Below the pieces are notes generated by a model that made no database searches, was not told the DNA's origin, and was given only the letters and a program-made list of their open reading frames with translations. The position numbers and the translations under genes were made by a program. From an uncultured Bacilli bacterium (GTDB lineage Bacteria > Bacillota_I > Bacilli_A > RF39 > UBA660), in NCBI GenBank assembly GCA_947628235.1, contig CANQZC010000002.1, positions 62,001 through 126,000 of the forward strand: a DNA stretch of 64,000 bases. The letters are read 5' to 3'. Shown here one piece after another: positions 35,549 to 44,499 of this stretch. Within the stretch, counting starts at the first letter, position 1. Each line of letters starts with the position of its first letter.

Positions 35549-35578
35549 TTGACAAGTGTATATAATTACACTTATAAT
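35549..35578 (+). promoter_or_regulatory. Promoter of the second NrtR-like gene
   Basis: TTGACA, 18-nt spacer, TATAAT (35573-35578). Confidence 0.75.
35554..35573 (+). promoter_or_regulatory. Operator palindrome AAGTGTA-N6-TACACTT
   Basis: Perfect 7-bp arms separated by TATAAT fill the spacer between -35 and -10. The core GTGTA-N6-TACAC recurs at 36301. Confidence 0.75.
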
Positions 35579-35601
35579 AATAGTGTCAGGTAGGTGATAG
35601 G

Positions 35602-36276
35602 ATGGATGTCTTAAATCCTCGATATCAGAATCAGGGAATTCATGTAATAAGCGCTATCTTTACAGTAGATAAAGGAGTGACGAAAGTATTAATTATTCGT
35701 CGAAAATATGATCCTTATCAAGGAATGTGGTCCTTAGTATCTGGTTCTTTATACAATGATGAAGAAGTATTAGATGGATTAAAAAGAGAAGTGAAAGAAA
35801 AGACGGGAATTGAAAATATTCATCTAGAACTTTTTGATGTCTTTGGAGCTGTCGATCGGTCTCCAGCGATGCGGATGGTTGGACTTGCCTATTTAGGTAT
35901 TGTGGATAAAGAGAAATACCATTTCCTAAAAGAGACGATGAAGACTAGTGATGCTGATTGGGTATCCCTAGATCATTTACCACCCCTTGCTTTTGACCAT
36001 GCTTTGATTTTAGAGAAAGCAAAAGAAGTTTTAAGTGTTCGAATTCGTAAAACCGATATTTTAAAACATTTATATCCGAATGGGTTTACGATGCCAGAGA
36101 TTCAAAAAGTTTATGAAAGTATTTTGAAAAAGACTTTTGATCGGCGCAATTTCCGTAAAAAATTATTAAGTACGGGGATGATTGAAGAAACTTCTAGAGT
36201 AGAAAAGTTTGATGGAAAAAAACCAGCTAAAATTTATATATTTAAAGAAAATATGGAAGATAGAGATGTATTTTAA
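35602..36276 (+). CDS. nrtR2: Second NrtR-type Nudix-related regulator
   Basis: The 224-aa protein combines a Nudix domain (residues about 12-145) with a C-terminal winged helix (about 155-222) ending in FDGKKPAKIYIF. The Nudix box reads G-SLYND-E-EVLDGLK-REVKEKTGI. The last catalytic Glu of REUXEE is Lys, so activity is probably reduced or lost. Its own promoter and the promoter of the next operon share GTGTA-N6-TACAC, which suggests autoregulation and control of the 36331 operon. AGGTGAT precedes the ATG. The symbol is a working label. Confidence 0.82.
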   Translation: MDVLNPRYQNQGIHVISAIFTVDKGVTKVLIIRRKYDPYQGMWSLVSGSLYNDEEVLDGLKREVKEKTGIENIHLELFDVFGAVDRSPAMRMVGLAYLGIVDKEKYHFLKETMKTSDADWVSLDHLPPLAFDHALILEKAKEVLSVRIRKTDILKHLYPNGFTMPEIQKVYESILKKTFDRRNFRKKLLSTGMIEETSRVEKFDGKKPAKIYIFKENMEDRDVF

Positions 36277-36300
36277 TACATTTTTCTAATTGCTTGTAAT

Positions 36301-36316
36301 GTGTATAATTATACAC
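36301..36316 (+). promoter_or_regulatory. Operator palindrome GTGTATAATTATACAC with internal -10
   Basis: A perfect 16-bp palindrome with the same arms and N6 spacing as at 35554. TATAAT at 36304-36309 lies inside, so a bound repressor would cover the -10. Confidence 0.75.
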
Positions 36317-36330
36317 TTGAAAGGAGAACT

Positions 36331-36891
36331 ATGATTTATTTTTTAAGACATGGCGAAGATGATGAGAGTTATATTGGGGGATGGAGTGATGGGGAATTAA
36401 CCAAACAGGGAATTGAACAAGTAAAAGAAATCTGTACGACCTTATCCCATCTACCGATTTCAAGAATTGTTTCTAGTGATATTAAAAGAGCTAGAATGAC
36501 TGCCCAGATTGTAGGAGATGCTTTAAGTCTCCCAGTCACTTATACGAGTGCTTTAAGGGAACAAGATAAAGGATTATTAACGGGGCGAAAGAAAGAAGAA
36601 GCCTACTTAGAATATCCAGATTATCGAACGGTAGATGTTTCTCGGAAGTATCCAAAAGGAGAATCCCTCATGGACTTATATGAGAGAGTAAAAATATTAT
36701 TACAGGAAATAGAAGGGTGGGATGAAGTATTATTAGTCACGCATCGAGGAGTCATCAACATGGTATATTTCTTAATGGAAAATCGTCTTCCAGATCAGGA
36801 TAAAGAACAGTTTCAAGTCACTCATGCTTCTATACATGAATGGCGTCCAAAAGAAAAGAAAATAGAAAGGATATCAAAATGGGACAAATAG
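36331..36891 (+). CDS. Histidine phosphatase (phosphoglycerate mutase-like) family protein
   Basis: This 186-aa enzyme has the catalytic phospho-His in FLRHGEDDE near the N-terminus, the Arg in SSDIKRARMTAQ, Glu in ALREQDKG and the second His in VTHRGVINM. A longer frame from 36301 would start inside the operator, so the ATG at 36331 behind AAGGAGA is used. It overlaps the next gene by 13 nt. Substrate unknown; control by an NrtR-type regulator suggests a nucleotide or sugar-phosphate linked to NAD turnover. Confidence 0.85.
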   Translation: MIYFLRHGEDDESYIGGWSDGELTKQGIEQVKEICTTLSHLPISRIVSSDIKRARMTAQIVGDALSLPVTYTSALREQDKGLLTGRKKEEAYLEYPDYRTVDVSRKYPKGESLMDLYERVKILLQEIEGWDEVLLVTHRGVINMVYFLMENRLPDQDKEQFQVTHASIHEWRPKEKKIERISKWDK

Positions 36892-38027
36892 TTGCGAAAA
36901 TTGTTTTAACAGGAGGGCCTTGTGCCGGAAAGACAACCGCTCTTTCTAGAATTGAACAAGAATTACATGATATGGGATACCGTGTCTTTGTCGTAGGAGA
37001 AAGCGCTACAGAATTAATTAAAGGAGGAATTCGACCTTTCGGAGAAAAAAAGTTTTCAATGATTGATTTTCAAAGATTTATTCTTCAGTATCAAAGAGAA
37101 AAAGAACAAATTTATGAACGAGCCATTTCTTTCTTACCAGAAGAAGAACAATGTGTGCTTTTATATGACCGTGGTTTACTCGATAATAAAGCTTATATTA
37201 CCGATAAAGAATTTCAAGAAATTGTAAAGGAACAAGGATGTTCAGAATTAGATATGTTAGATAGTTATGATATGGTACTTCACTTAGTTACGGCAGCGGA
37301 TGGATGTCCAGAGTTTTATACGCTAGAAAATAATGGAGCGCGTTCTGAATCAGTAGAAGAAGCGATTCGTTTAGATCAAAGAACACAACATGCTTGGACA
37401 GGGCACAATCGTCTAGTTATCATCGATAATACTACGGATTTTGAAACAAAAATAAATCGTGCCCTAGAAAATATTTATCAGGTCGTTCATCGTCCTTATC
37501 AAATCCGTTATCAAAAGAAATATTTAGTAGATATCTCTTCTTCTGATTTTTCTTTCTGTCAAGAAAATGGAGTCCGTATCAGGATGGAACAAACCTATCT
37601 AGAGCACTTAGGATCTTGTGAAATGAGAGTTCGAAAAAGAACCAAGGAAGGAGAATCTACTTACTATTTAACCGTTCAGAAAAAAGATCCGGATGGATTA
37701 AGTAAGATTGTTACGGATAAAAAGATTACGGAAAAAGAATATGCTCGTCTTTTAGAAGGAAAAGTTCTTGGTAGGATTCAAAAAGAGAGAATTACTTTTA
37801 TCTATCAAAAACAGTATTTTAAATTAGATATTGTCCAAGATAAGTCTTTTGCGCTCTTAGAGGTAAATCCACTTTCTAGTCAAAGTGAGATTACTTTCCC
37901 AGAAGGATTAAAAATCGAAAGAGAAGTAACGAATGAGACAGATTTTGATAACGCTACTTTAGCGTGTCAAACTAGTCCTTCTATTGGAAATCACAAAAAG
38001 GTGTATAAAAATAGATTGGGGTTATGA
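36879..38027 (+). CDS. P-loop kinase fused to a CYTH/triphosphate-tunnel domain
   Basis: This 382-aa protein has two domains. Residues 1-180 are an AAA_28/NadR-kinase-like P-loop domain with Walker A GGPCAGKTT, and LLYDRGLLDN and LDQRTQHAW downstream. Residues about 190-380 look like a CYTH/triphosphate tunnel domain with paired basic and acidic strands (RIRMEQTYL, CEMRVRKR, YYLTVQKK, ALLEVNPL). AAA_28 is close to the ribosylnicotinamide kinase part of NadR, so a role in nicotinamide riboside or other nucleoside phosphorylation is possible. Placement after an NrtR operator supports that. Exact activity unknown. Confidence 0.7.
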   Translation: MGQIVAKIVLTGGPCAGKTTALSRIEQELHDMGYRVFVVGESATELIKGGIRPFGEKKFSMIDFQRFILQYQREKEQIYERAISFLPEEEQCVLLYDRGLLDNKAYITDKEFQEIVKEQGCSELDMLDSYDMVLHLVTAADGCPEFYTLENNGARSESVEEAIRLDQRTQHAWTGHNRLVIIDNTTDFETKINRALENIYQVVHRPYQIRYQKKYLVDISSSDFSFCQENGVRIRMEQTYLEHLGSCEMRVRKRTKEGESTYYLTVQKKDPDGLSKIVTDKKITEKEYARLLEGKVLGRIQKERITFIYQKQYFKLDIVQDKSFALLEVNPLSSQSEITFPEGLKIEREVTNETDFDNATLACQTSPSIGNHKKVYKNRLGL

Positions 38028-38033
38028 TATAAT
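38025..38033 (+). promoter_or_regulatory. Extended -10 promoter of polA
   Basis: TGATATAAT; its TGA is also the stop codon of the preceding gene. Confidence 0.65.
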
Positions 38034-38056
38034 AGAGGAACAAAGATGGTGATGAT

Positions 38057-40636
38057 ATGGAAAAAATAATCTTAGTAGATGGAAATAATCTTCTTTTCCG
38101 AAGTTATTATGCGACTGCCTACAATGGTAATTTTATGAAGAATAGTAAAGGATTTCCAACGAATGCTCTATTTGGATTTGTCAATATGATGAATAAAATT
38201 ATTGAGGAAGAACAACCTACGAGAATTTTAGTAGCGTTTGATAAAGGAAAGACTTTTCGTCATGAAAAATATGACTTTTATAAGGGTGGAAGAATAGAAA
38301 CGCCAGAAGAATTAAAACAACAATTTCCAGTAGCGAAGGAACTTTTAGGATATATGGGCATCCAATATTATGAGATAGATTCTTATGAAGCAGATGATAT
38401 TATTGGAACTTTTGCCTCTTACTGTGATAAAGATCCAAACTATGTAGGAACGATTATTAGTAGTGATAAAGACTTACTACAATTACTATCTCCTCAAGTA
38501 GATATTAAATTATTAAAGCAAAAAGATTATATTCGTTATAACCCAACTACCTTTCAAGAAGCTTATGGAATTGAACCAATTCGTATGATTGATTTAAAAG
38601 CGTTAATGGGAGATGCTTCCGATAATATTCCAGGAGTCAAAGGAATTGGGGAAAAGACGGCTTTAAAACTTTTGGTACAGTATGAAACTCTTGATAATTT
38701 ATATGCTCATATTGATGAAATTAAAGGTTCTACTCATGATAAGTTAGTAGCTGGTAAAGAAGATGCTTACATGAGTTATGAGATTGCGACGATTGAACGG
38801 AATGTACCTTTAGAAATTCATATGGAAGATATTCTCTATCGAGAAGAAGATACCGAAAAATTAAATGCTTTATATGAAGAATTAGAATTTTATTCTTTTC
38901 TAAAGAAGAGAGAAAAAAAGAAAGTACAAGAAGATACTTCTTATATCGTGGTAGAAGATGGAAGCAAGTTAGATTCTATCGAGGAATGCGCTATCTACTT
39001 AGAGACAACAGCTTCTAATTATCATCGGACAGATATTTTAGGAATGGGTGTGTATGATGGTAAAAATGCTTACTATGTTCCTTATTCTATCTTAAAAGAA
39101 AATCCTGCTTTCTTATCCAAAGCAAAGAAAAGTACTTATGATGCAAAAAGAGTTACGGTGGCGTTAAAGTGGCATGATATTTTGATTGATCAAATCGATT
39201 ATGATACGATGATTGCTTCTTACTTATTAGAGTATAATCAAAAAGAAGATATTGCCTATTTAGCGAATGAATTGGGATATTCTATTCCTTTTAAAGAAGA
39301 ACTCTATGATAAGAAAAATGGATATGATGAGAAAGCGATAGAACAAGCTTGTATCGAAAAAGCCAAATTTATTTATGAGACAAAAAAACAGTTATTAGAT
39401 TCTTTAGAGAAAGAAGAATTACTAAAATTATTTTATGAAATTGAGATGCCATTATCGAATGTTTTAGCGACGATGGAATATAATGGTATCTATGTCAATA
39501 AAAAGACATTACAAGAAATGGGAGAAGAAATACAAATTAAGATTGACTTAATCAAGACAACCATCTATAATTATGCGGGTGGGGAGTTTAATATTTCTTC
39601 GCCAATTCAATTAGGGGAAGTACTTTTTGAAAAGTTAAATCTTCCTCATGGAAAGAAAGGAAAAAATGGGTACTCAACAGCTGCTGATGTCCTTGAAAAA
39701 TTAAAAGATAAACATCCTATTATTCCAGAGATTTTAGAATATCGTATGCTTACGAAACTCTATACGACTTATATTGAAGGATTAATCGATATGATTATGG
39801 AAGATTCTAAAATTCATACGATTTATACTCAGACTTTAACGAGAACAGGTAGACTATCTTCGATAGAACCAAATCTTCAAAATATTCCGATTCGTCATGA
39901 GTATGGAAAATTGATTCGAAAAGCCTTTGTTCCAAGTCCTCATTCTTTGATCGTAAGTAGTGATTATTCCCAAATTGAACTTCGTATTTTAGCGCATGTC
40001 GCACATATTCCAGGATTGATTGAAGCCTTCCAAAAGGGAGCTGATATCCATAGTAAGACAGCGAGTGATATCTTTGATGTCGAAGAACAGGAAGTAACGA
40101 AAGATATGCGAAGAGTAGCGAAAGCCGTAAACTTTGGAATTATCTATGGAATTAGTAGTTATGGTTTATCGGAGAATATTGGTGTTACACCGAAAGAAGC
40201 CCAAGCCTTTATTGACAATTATATGAGAAATTATCCAGGCGTTCAAAACTATATGGATGAGACGATTCAAAAAGCTCATCAAGATGGATATGTACGAACC
40301 ATGTTCCATCGTAAAAGAACGATACCAGAACTAGAAAATAAAAACTATATGATTCGTCAAGGCGCTGAAAGAATGGCTTTAAATACACCAATTCAAGGAA
40401 CTAGTGCGGATATTATTAAGAAGGCAATGGTCGATATTGATGCTGCCTTCCAAAAAGAAAAGATTCAATCGAAAATGATTGTTCAAGTACATGATGAATT
40501 AGTCTTTGACTGCTTAGAAAGTGAATTTGAGAAAGTCAAAGAAATTGTGACAGAGTGTATGGAAAATGTATTCCCACTCGATGTTCCACTCAAAGTAGAA
40601 ATCGAGTATGGCAGTGATTGGTACCAAGCAAAATAG
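38057..40636 (+). CDS. polA: DNA polymerase I
   Basis: The 859-aa enzyme has an N-terminal 5'-3' nuclease (LVDGNNLLFRSYY, YEADDIIGT, SSDKDLLQL, ALMGDASDNIPGV), a middle exonuclease-fold domain and a C-terminal polymerase with motif A SSDYSQIELRILAH, motif B RRVAKAVNFGIIYGIS and motif C VQVHDELVF. The exo I motif, normally DxE, reads IYLETT, so the first metal ligand is missing and proofreading is probably inactive, as in several Bacillus Pol I enzymes. It functions in Okazaki fragment processing and repair. Confidence 0.95.
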   Translation: MEKIILVDGNNLLFRSYYATAYNGNFMKNSKGFPTNALFGFVNMMNKIIEEEQPTRILVAFDKGKTFRHEKYDFYKGGRIETPEELKQQFPVAKELLGYMGIQYYEIDSYEADDIIGTFASYCDKDPNYVGTIISSDKDLLQLLSPQVDIKLLKQKDYIRYNPTTFQEAYGIEPIRMIDLKALMGDASDNIPGVKGIGEKTALKLLVQYETLDNLYAHIDEIKGSTHDKLVAGKEDAYMSYEIATIERNVPLEIHMEDILYREEDTEKLNALYEELEFYSFLKKREKKKVQEDTSYIVVEDGSKLDSIEECAIYLETTASNYHRTDILGMGVYDGKNAYYVPYSILKENPAFLSKAKKSTYDAKRVTVALKWHDILIDQIDYDTMIASYLLEYNQKEDIAYLANELGYSIPFKEELYDKKNGYDEKAIEQACIEKAKFIYETKKQLLDSLEKEELLKLFYEIEMPLSNVLATMEYNGIYVNKKTLQEMGEEIQIKIDLIKTTIYNYAGGEFNISSPIQLGEVLFEKLNLPHGKKGKNGYSTAADVLEKLKDKHPIIPEILEYRMLTKLYTTYIEGLIDMIMEDSKIHTIYTQTLTRTGRLSSIEPNLQNIPIRHEYGKLIRKAFVPSPHSLIVSSDYSQIELRILAHVAHIPGLIEAFQKGADIHSKTASDIFDVEEQEVTKDMRRVAKAVNFGIIYGISSYGLSENIGVTPKEAQAFIDNYMRNYPGVQNYMDETIQKAHQDGYVRTMFHRKRTIPELENKNYMIRQGAERMALNTPIQGTSADIIKKAMVDIDAAFQKEKIQSKMIVQVHDELVFDCLESEFEKVKEIVTECMENVFPLDVPLKVEIEYGSDWYQAK

Positions 40637-40643
40637 GTGAGTT

Positions 40644-41519
40644 ATGAAAAAAAATAAAGTAGCGAGAGTGATGTTGGTGAGTGTTGTTACCAATATCTTT
40701 CTTGCTGTTCTAAAAATTTTATCGGGAATTCTTTTTACTTCGACTGCTTTGATTGCTGATGGAATTCATTCCTTTAGTGATTTAGTGACAGACTTCTTTG
40801 CTATCATAGGAAGTCATATCTCTCAAAAGCCAGCCGATTTAGAGCATCCTTTTGGACATGGCAATGCCGAGTATTTAACGAGTCTTGGTATCAGTATTAT
40901 CATTCTAGGAGTAGGACTTTCTGTTATTTATAATGCTTTTGTGAGTAAGGCCCAAGTCTCTAGTGCGATTGTCATTGCTGTATCTAGTTTTACGATTCTT
41001 GCGAAATATGCGTTATCTACCTTTATTATTCATAAAGGTACGCAATATAAAAATGCCATTTTATTATCGAGTGGGAAAGAAAGTAAGACGGATGTCATTA
41101 GTTCTATTGTCGTTTTGATATCTTCTATCTTGATTCATTTTAGTGATACGATTCCTATTCTTCTTTATGCAGAAAAAATAGCGGCTATTATTATCGGTTT
41201 ATTTATTTTGGGAGTAGGAATTGGAATTATGAGAGAGAATGTGAGTACGCTCCTAGGCAAAAGAGAAGTCAATGAAGACTATTTAGGAAGACTAAAGAAA
41301 TTGATAGAAAAAGAAAAGATTGTCACTTCCGTGAAGGATATCGTATTGATGCGTTATGGCGCTGTTGCTACATTAAATCTAGTGATTACGATGCCAGGCG
41401 AGACACCATTAAAAAGATCTCATGATATCGCTGATAAATTAGAGATGAAAATTAAACAATTTAGTCATTCCATTCAATATATCAATATTCATATTGAACC
41501 AGAAGAGAGGAAATCTTAA
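40644..41519 (+). CDS. Cation diffusion facilitator family transporter
   Basis: The 291-aa protein has about six membrane helices. ALIADGIHSFSDLVTDF carries the HxxxD zinc-site motif of helix II, and DVISSIVVLISS the helix V site, followed by a C-terminal cytosolic domain. HPFGHG is the conserved loop after helix II. This exports Zn, Fe or Mn by proton exchange. It starts 7 nt after polA with AGGTGAG in front. Confidence 0.9.
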   Translation: MKKNKVARVMLVSVVTNIFLAVLKILSGILFTSTALIADGIHSFSDLVTDFFAIIGSHISQKPADLEHPFGHGNAEYLTSLGISIIILGVGLSVIYNAFVSKAQVSSAIVIAVSSFTILAKYALSTFIIHKGTQYKNAILLSSGKESKTDVISSIVVLISSILIHFSDTIPILLYAEKIAAIIIGLFILGVGIGIMRENVSTLLGKREVNEDYLGRLKKLIEKEKIVTSVKDIVLMRYGAVATLNLVITMPGETPLKRSHDIADKLEMKIKQFSHSIQYINIHIEPEERKS

Positions 41520-41538
41520 AACGGCCACTTTCCATTTA

Positions 41539-41567
41539 TTGACAAGCGAATTCTTTCGTGATAAAAT
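41539..41567 (+). promoter_or_regulatory. Promoter of the serS T-box leader
   Basis: TTGACA, 17-nt spacer, extended -10 TGATAAAAT. Confidence 0.8.
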
Positions 41568-41574
41568 AACTCTA

Positions 41575-41770
41575 GAAATTGAGGACGAAGACTAGTAATA
41601 ATCGGAAGATGCGAAGAGAGTTCCCGTTTGGTGAAAGGGAAACATCAGAAAATTATGAATCTACTTCTGAGAGAAATGTAAACATTTTCGGGTCATTCCG
41701 TTATCAAAACAATTAAGACCAAAGTAGGATGGTACCGTGCTACGCACTCCTATACTTTTGGTCTTTTTTT
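41575..41770 (+). promoter_or_regulatory. T-box leader controlling serS
   Basis: The leader has the conserved T-box sequence TGGTACCGTG at 41730-41739 and a terminator whose strands are AAGACCAAA and TTTTGGTCTT with a T run. The Stem I specifier region reads GAA-TCT-AC at 41657-41664, so the specifier codon is TCT (Ser), consistent with the serS gene that follows. Uncharged tRNA-Ser is expected to stabilise the antiterminator and allow serS transcription. Confidence 0.92.
41714..41770 (+). terminator. T-box-controlled terminator
   Basis: AAGACCAAA...TTTTGGTCTT followed by seven T; competes with the antiterminator containing the T-box. Confidence 0.85.
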
Positions 41771-41805
41771 ATTCGTTAGAGCTCAATCAAAGAAAGGAAG
41801 AGAAT

Positions 41806-43089
41806 ATGATAGACATTAAATTAATTAGAGAGAACAAAGAACTAGTCAAAGAAAATATCAAGAAGAAATTTCAAGATGAAAAATTAGGTCTCGTAGATGA
41901 AATTTATGATTTAGATTGTAAATATCGTGATACGAAACAAAAAATGGACGAGGAAAGAGCGGAGAAGAATCGTCTAAGTGATCAAATTGGTCAATTGATG
42001 AGAGATGGTAAAAAAGAGGAAGCTATGTCCATCAAAGAAAAAGTTTCTAAGATGGGAGAAGAAATTGATCGATTAACCAAAGAAGAAGAAGAACTTAGTA
42101 AGACAATCAAAGAAAAAATGATGGTCATTCCAAACATCATTGCCGAGGATGTACCAATCGGTAAAGATGATACTGAAAATGTAGAATTAAAACGGTTTGG
42201 AGACCCTGTCGTACCAGATTATGAAATTCCATATCATGCAGATATTCTAGAAAGTTTTAATGCATTAGATAAAGAAGCTAGTGGAAGAACGAGTGGAAAT
42301 GGTTTCTACTATTTAATTGGAGATGCTGCTAGACTTTCTAGTGCGATGTTAGCGTATGCAAGAGATTTTATGATTGATAAAGGATTTACTTACTGTATTC
42401 CTCCATTTATGATTCGTAGTGATGTTGTAACAGGTGTTATGTCTTTTGCTGAAATGGATGCAATGATGTATAAAATTGAAGGGGAAGACTTATATTTAAT
42501 TGGTACTTCTGAACATTCTATGATTGGTAAATTTAAAGATCAAATTTTAAAGAAAGAAAGTCTTCCTATTACGATGACTTCTTACTCTCCATGTTTTAGA
42601 AAAGAAGTAGGAGCTCATGGTATTGAAGAGAGAGGAATTTATCGTGTTCACCAATTTGAAAAACAAGAGATGATTGTTATCTGTGAACCAGAAGACTCTG
42701 AAGAATGGTATGAAAAAATGTGGCAATATACCGTAGAATTATTCCGTAGTCTAGATATTCCTGTTCGTCAACTAGAATGTTGTAGTGGAGATTTAGCAGA
42801 TTTAAAATATAAATCTTGTGATATTGAAGCATGGAGTCCACGTCAACAAAAATACTTTGAGGTAGGATCTTGTTCTAACTTAACCGATGCTCAAGCAAGA
42901 AGATTAGGAATTCGTGTTAAGAGTGATAAAGGAAATTACTATTTACATACTCTAAATAATACGGTATTAGCGTCTACTCGTGCTTTAATAGCGTTACTTG
43001 AAAACAATTATCAAGAAGATGGTAGTGTTAAAATACCAAAAGTATTACAACCATATATGGGTGGTAAAGAAAAAATCGAGAAGTGTTAA
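41806..43089 (+). CDS. serS: Seryl-tRNA synthetase
   Basis: The 427-aa class II synthetase has an N-terminal coiled-coil arm (residues about 30-100: MDEERAEKNRLSDQI and neighbours), motif 2 SPCFRKEVGAHGIEERGIYRVHQ split around the loop, and motif 3 TLNNTVLASTRALIALLEN. The longest frame begins inside the T-box terminator, so the ATG at 41806 behind AAAGGAAG is correct and gives the normal SerRS length. Confidence 0.96.
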   Translation: MIDIKLIRENKELVKENIKKKFQDEKLGLVDEIYDLDCKYRDTKQKMDEERAEKNRLSDQIGQLMRDGKKEEAMSIKEKVSKMGEEIDRLTKEEEELSKTIKEKMMVIPNIIAEDVPIGKDDTENVELKRFGDPVVPDYEIPYHADILESFNALDKEASGRTSGNGFYYLIGDAARLSSAMLAYARDFMIDKGFTYCIPPFMIRSDVVTGVMSFAEMDAMMYKIEGEDLYLIGTSEHSMIGKFKDQILKKESLPITMTSYSPCFRKEVGAHGIEERGIYRVHQFEKQEMIVICEPEDSEEWYEKMWQYTVELFRSLDIPVRQLECCSGDLADLKYKSCDIEAWSPRQQKYFEVGSCSNLTDAQARRLGIRVKSDKGNYYLHTLNNTVLASTRALIALLENNYQEDGSVKIPKVLQPYMGGKEKIEKC

Positions 43090-43118
43090 AAAGAAGAAGC
43101 AATGGCTTCTTCTTTTAT
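43088..43118. terminator. Bidirectional terminator between serS and the sortase gene
   Basis: AAGAAGAAGC, loop AATG, GCTTCTTCTT with A and T runs on the two sides. Confidence 0.85.
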
Positions 43119-43951
43119 TTGTATTGAATTTTAATTAATTTAGCATGAACTACTAATTTTTCTTTTTCATTATAACAAGTAGAGAGGGTTAAGATTTTAT
43201 CACTTACCTCTACTTTGGTGGAGAAATCATAGACACTTCTCTTTTGAATTTTCTTTAAGAAAGATTGATATTCCTCTGCCGTTGAAAAAGAAGTCGTTAA
43301 ATAATCGCCAGTTGTTGGAAGATGGTAGACACTAAAGATTTGCCAAAGCGTATTTTGATGCTCTGTTGATATTTTGATGATATGGTTATCCTTATTCTTT
43401 AACCAACTTGTTTTTAAAAGATTCTTTAAGGTTCCAAACATAGTTCTATCATATCTACCATGACCATAAATAATGGTATGAAGATTTAAACTTTCTAAAT
43501 TATTTCGAGAATCTAGAAAAATCCATCCCGCACTATTCTTCTTTTTATTAAAAGCATGATTTAAGTAATAATCATTATTATCTGTCTGTACAAAAGGGTA
43601 GTTTACATTTGTATTAGGAACTTGAATCCAACCAACAACATCACTATTTTCTTTTTTTAATTCTGAAAAGTCGACATCTACTAAATTCATTTGAATATAG
43701 TCCCAATAAGGATCAAACTCTTCCGTATCTTTGGGAGGCTCAATAATTTCTATCTCTTCTGTTTCTTCCTCTTCCATAACTTCTTCTACAGAAACTTCTT
43801 CTTGAACATGAGAAGAAAGATTTTGAATTTCCCTTGTTTCTCTTGAATACTTGATAAGATGGGCAAGAGAGACTACAAAAAGAGCAAAACTAAGAAGAAA
43901 AATAAGGATTAAAAGAATTTGAAAGATTCTTTTTTGTTGCTTTTGACTCAT
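43115..43951 (-). CDS. Class B-type sortase, catalytic Arg position changed to Lys
   Basis: The 278-aa protein has one N-terminal membrane helix (about 11-33), an acidic linker, and a sortase domain with VGWIQVPNTNVNYPFVQ, catalytic His in IIYGHGRYDRTMFG and Cys in LTLSTCYNEK. Sortases normally carry Arg after the Cys (…GRFVVHAKL in class B). Here the aligned segment is EKLVVHAKL, so the Arg is Lys. Either activity is altered or the alignment differs by one residue. No pilin or NPQTN-type substrate is adjacent. AGGTGAT precedes the ATG. Confidence 0.85.
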   Translation of the reverse strand: MSQKQQKRIFQILLILIFLLSFALFVVSLAHLIKYSRETREIQNLSSHVQEEVSVEEVMEEEETEEIEIIEPPKDTEEFDPYWDYIQMNLVDVDFSELKKENSDVVGWIQVPNTNVNYPFVQTDNNDYYLNHAFNKKKNSAGWIFLDSRNNLESLNLHTIIYGHGRYDRTMFGTLKNLLKTSWLKNKDNHIIKISTEHQNTLWQIFSVYHLPTTGDYLTTSFSTAEEYQSFLKKIQKRSVYDFSTKVEVSDKILTLSTCYNEKEKLVVHAKLIKIQYK

Positions 43952-44055
43952 GAAATCACCTGTTCCTTATTGTACTCTATAATTTTTAAAAAGTCTAACC
44001 CATTGTCATTTTTTAGAAAATATGATATCCTATTAGAGAATAGAGGAGGAATAAA

Positions 44056-44472
44056 ATGAAAAAACAAATTACTATTTTGTCTATGTTACTAGTATGTGTT
44101 TTATTAGTAACAGGTTGTGGAAAGGGAAAAACATTGAAATGTAAAATGACATCTGCAGAGTTTGGAGATGTAGAACTATCTACGAAATTCGATAAAGATA
44201 AGGCTGTTTCTCAAAAAATGACAATGACAGTAGATGCTCAAACAGAAGCACAAGCCCAATCTACAAAAACAGTATTAGATACTATGTTAGAGGCTCAATA
44301 TAACCAACCAAATATTAAGTATGAATCTAAAGTAAATGGTTCTAAAGTGGTAGTTACGGTAGAATTTGATGCAAAAGACTTAACAGATGAAGAAAGAGAA
44401 GACCAAAATTTAACAGGAACTTACGAAGACTTGAAAAAAGCATTTGAAGATCAAGGCTATACTTGTGAATAA
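44056..44472 (+). CDS. Small lipoprotein, unknown
   Basis: The 138-aa protein has a lipoprotein signal peptide ending in the lipobox LVTGC with Cys at about residue 21, then a domain similar to small DUF1307-type lipoproteins (KMTSAEFGDVELSTKF, a KYESKVNGSKVVVTVEFD strand, and a final DLKKAFEDQGYTCE). It is predicted on the outer face of the membrane. The -10 TATCCT (extended) and AGGAGG support the start. The zinc-ribbon membrane protein follows 27 nt downstream. Confidence 0.8.
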   Translation: MKKQITILSMLLVCVLLVTGCGKGKTLKCKMTSAEFGDVELSTKFDKDKAVSQKMTMTVDAQTEAQAQSTKTVLDTMLEAQYNQPNIKYESKVNGSKVVVTVEFDAKDLTDEEREDQNLTGTYEDLKKAFEDQGYTCE

Positions 44473-44499
44473 GAAATTTTAAAAGAAAAGAGGTAGAAC

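Noticed and set aside
41737-41805. serS starting at 41737
   Set aside because: This would begin inside the T-box terminator; the ATG at 41806 gives the normal SerRS N-terminus.
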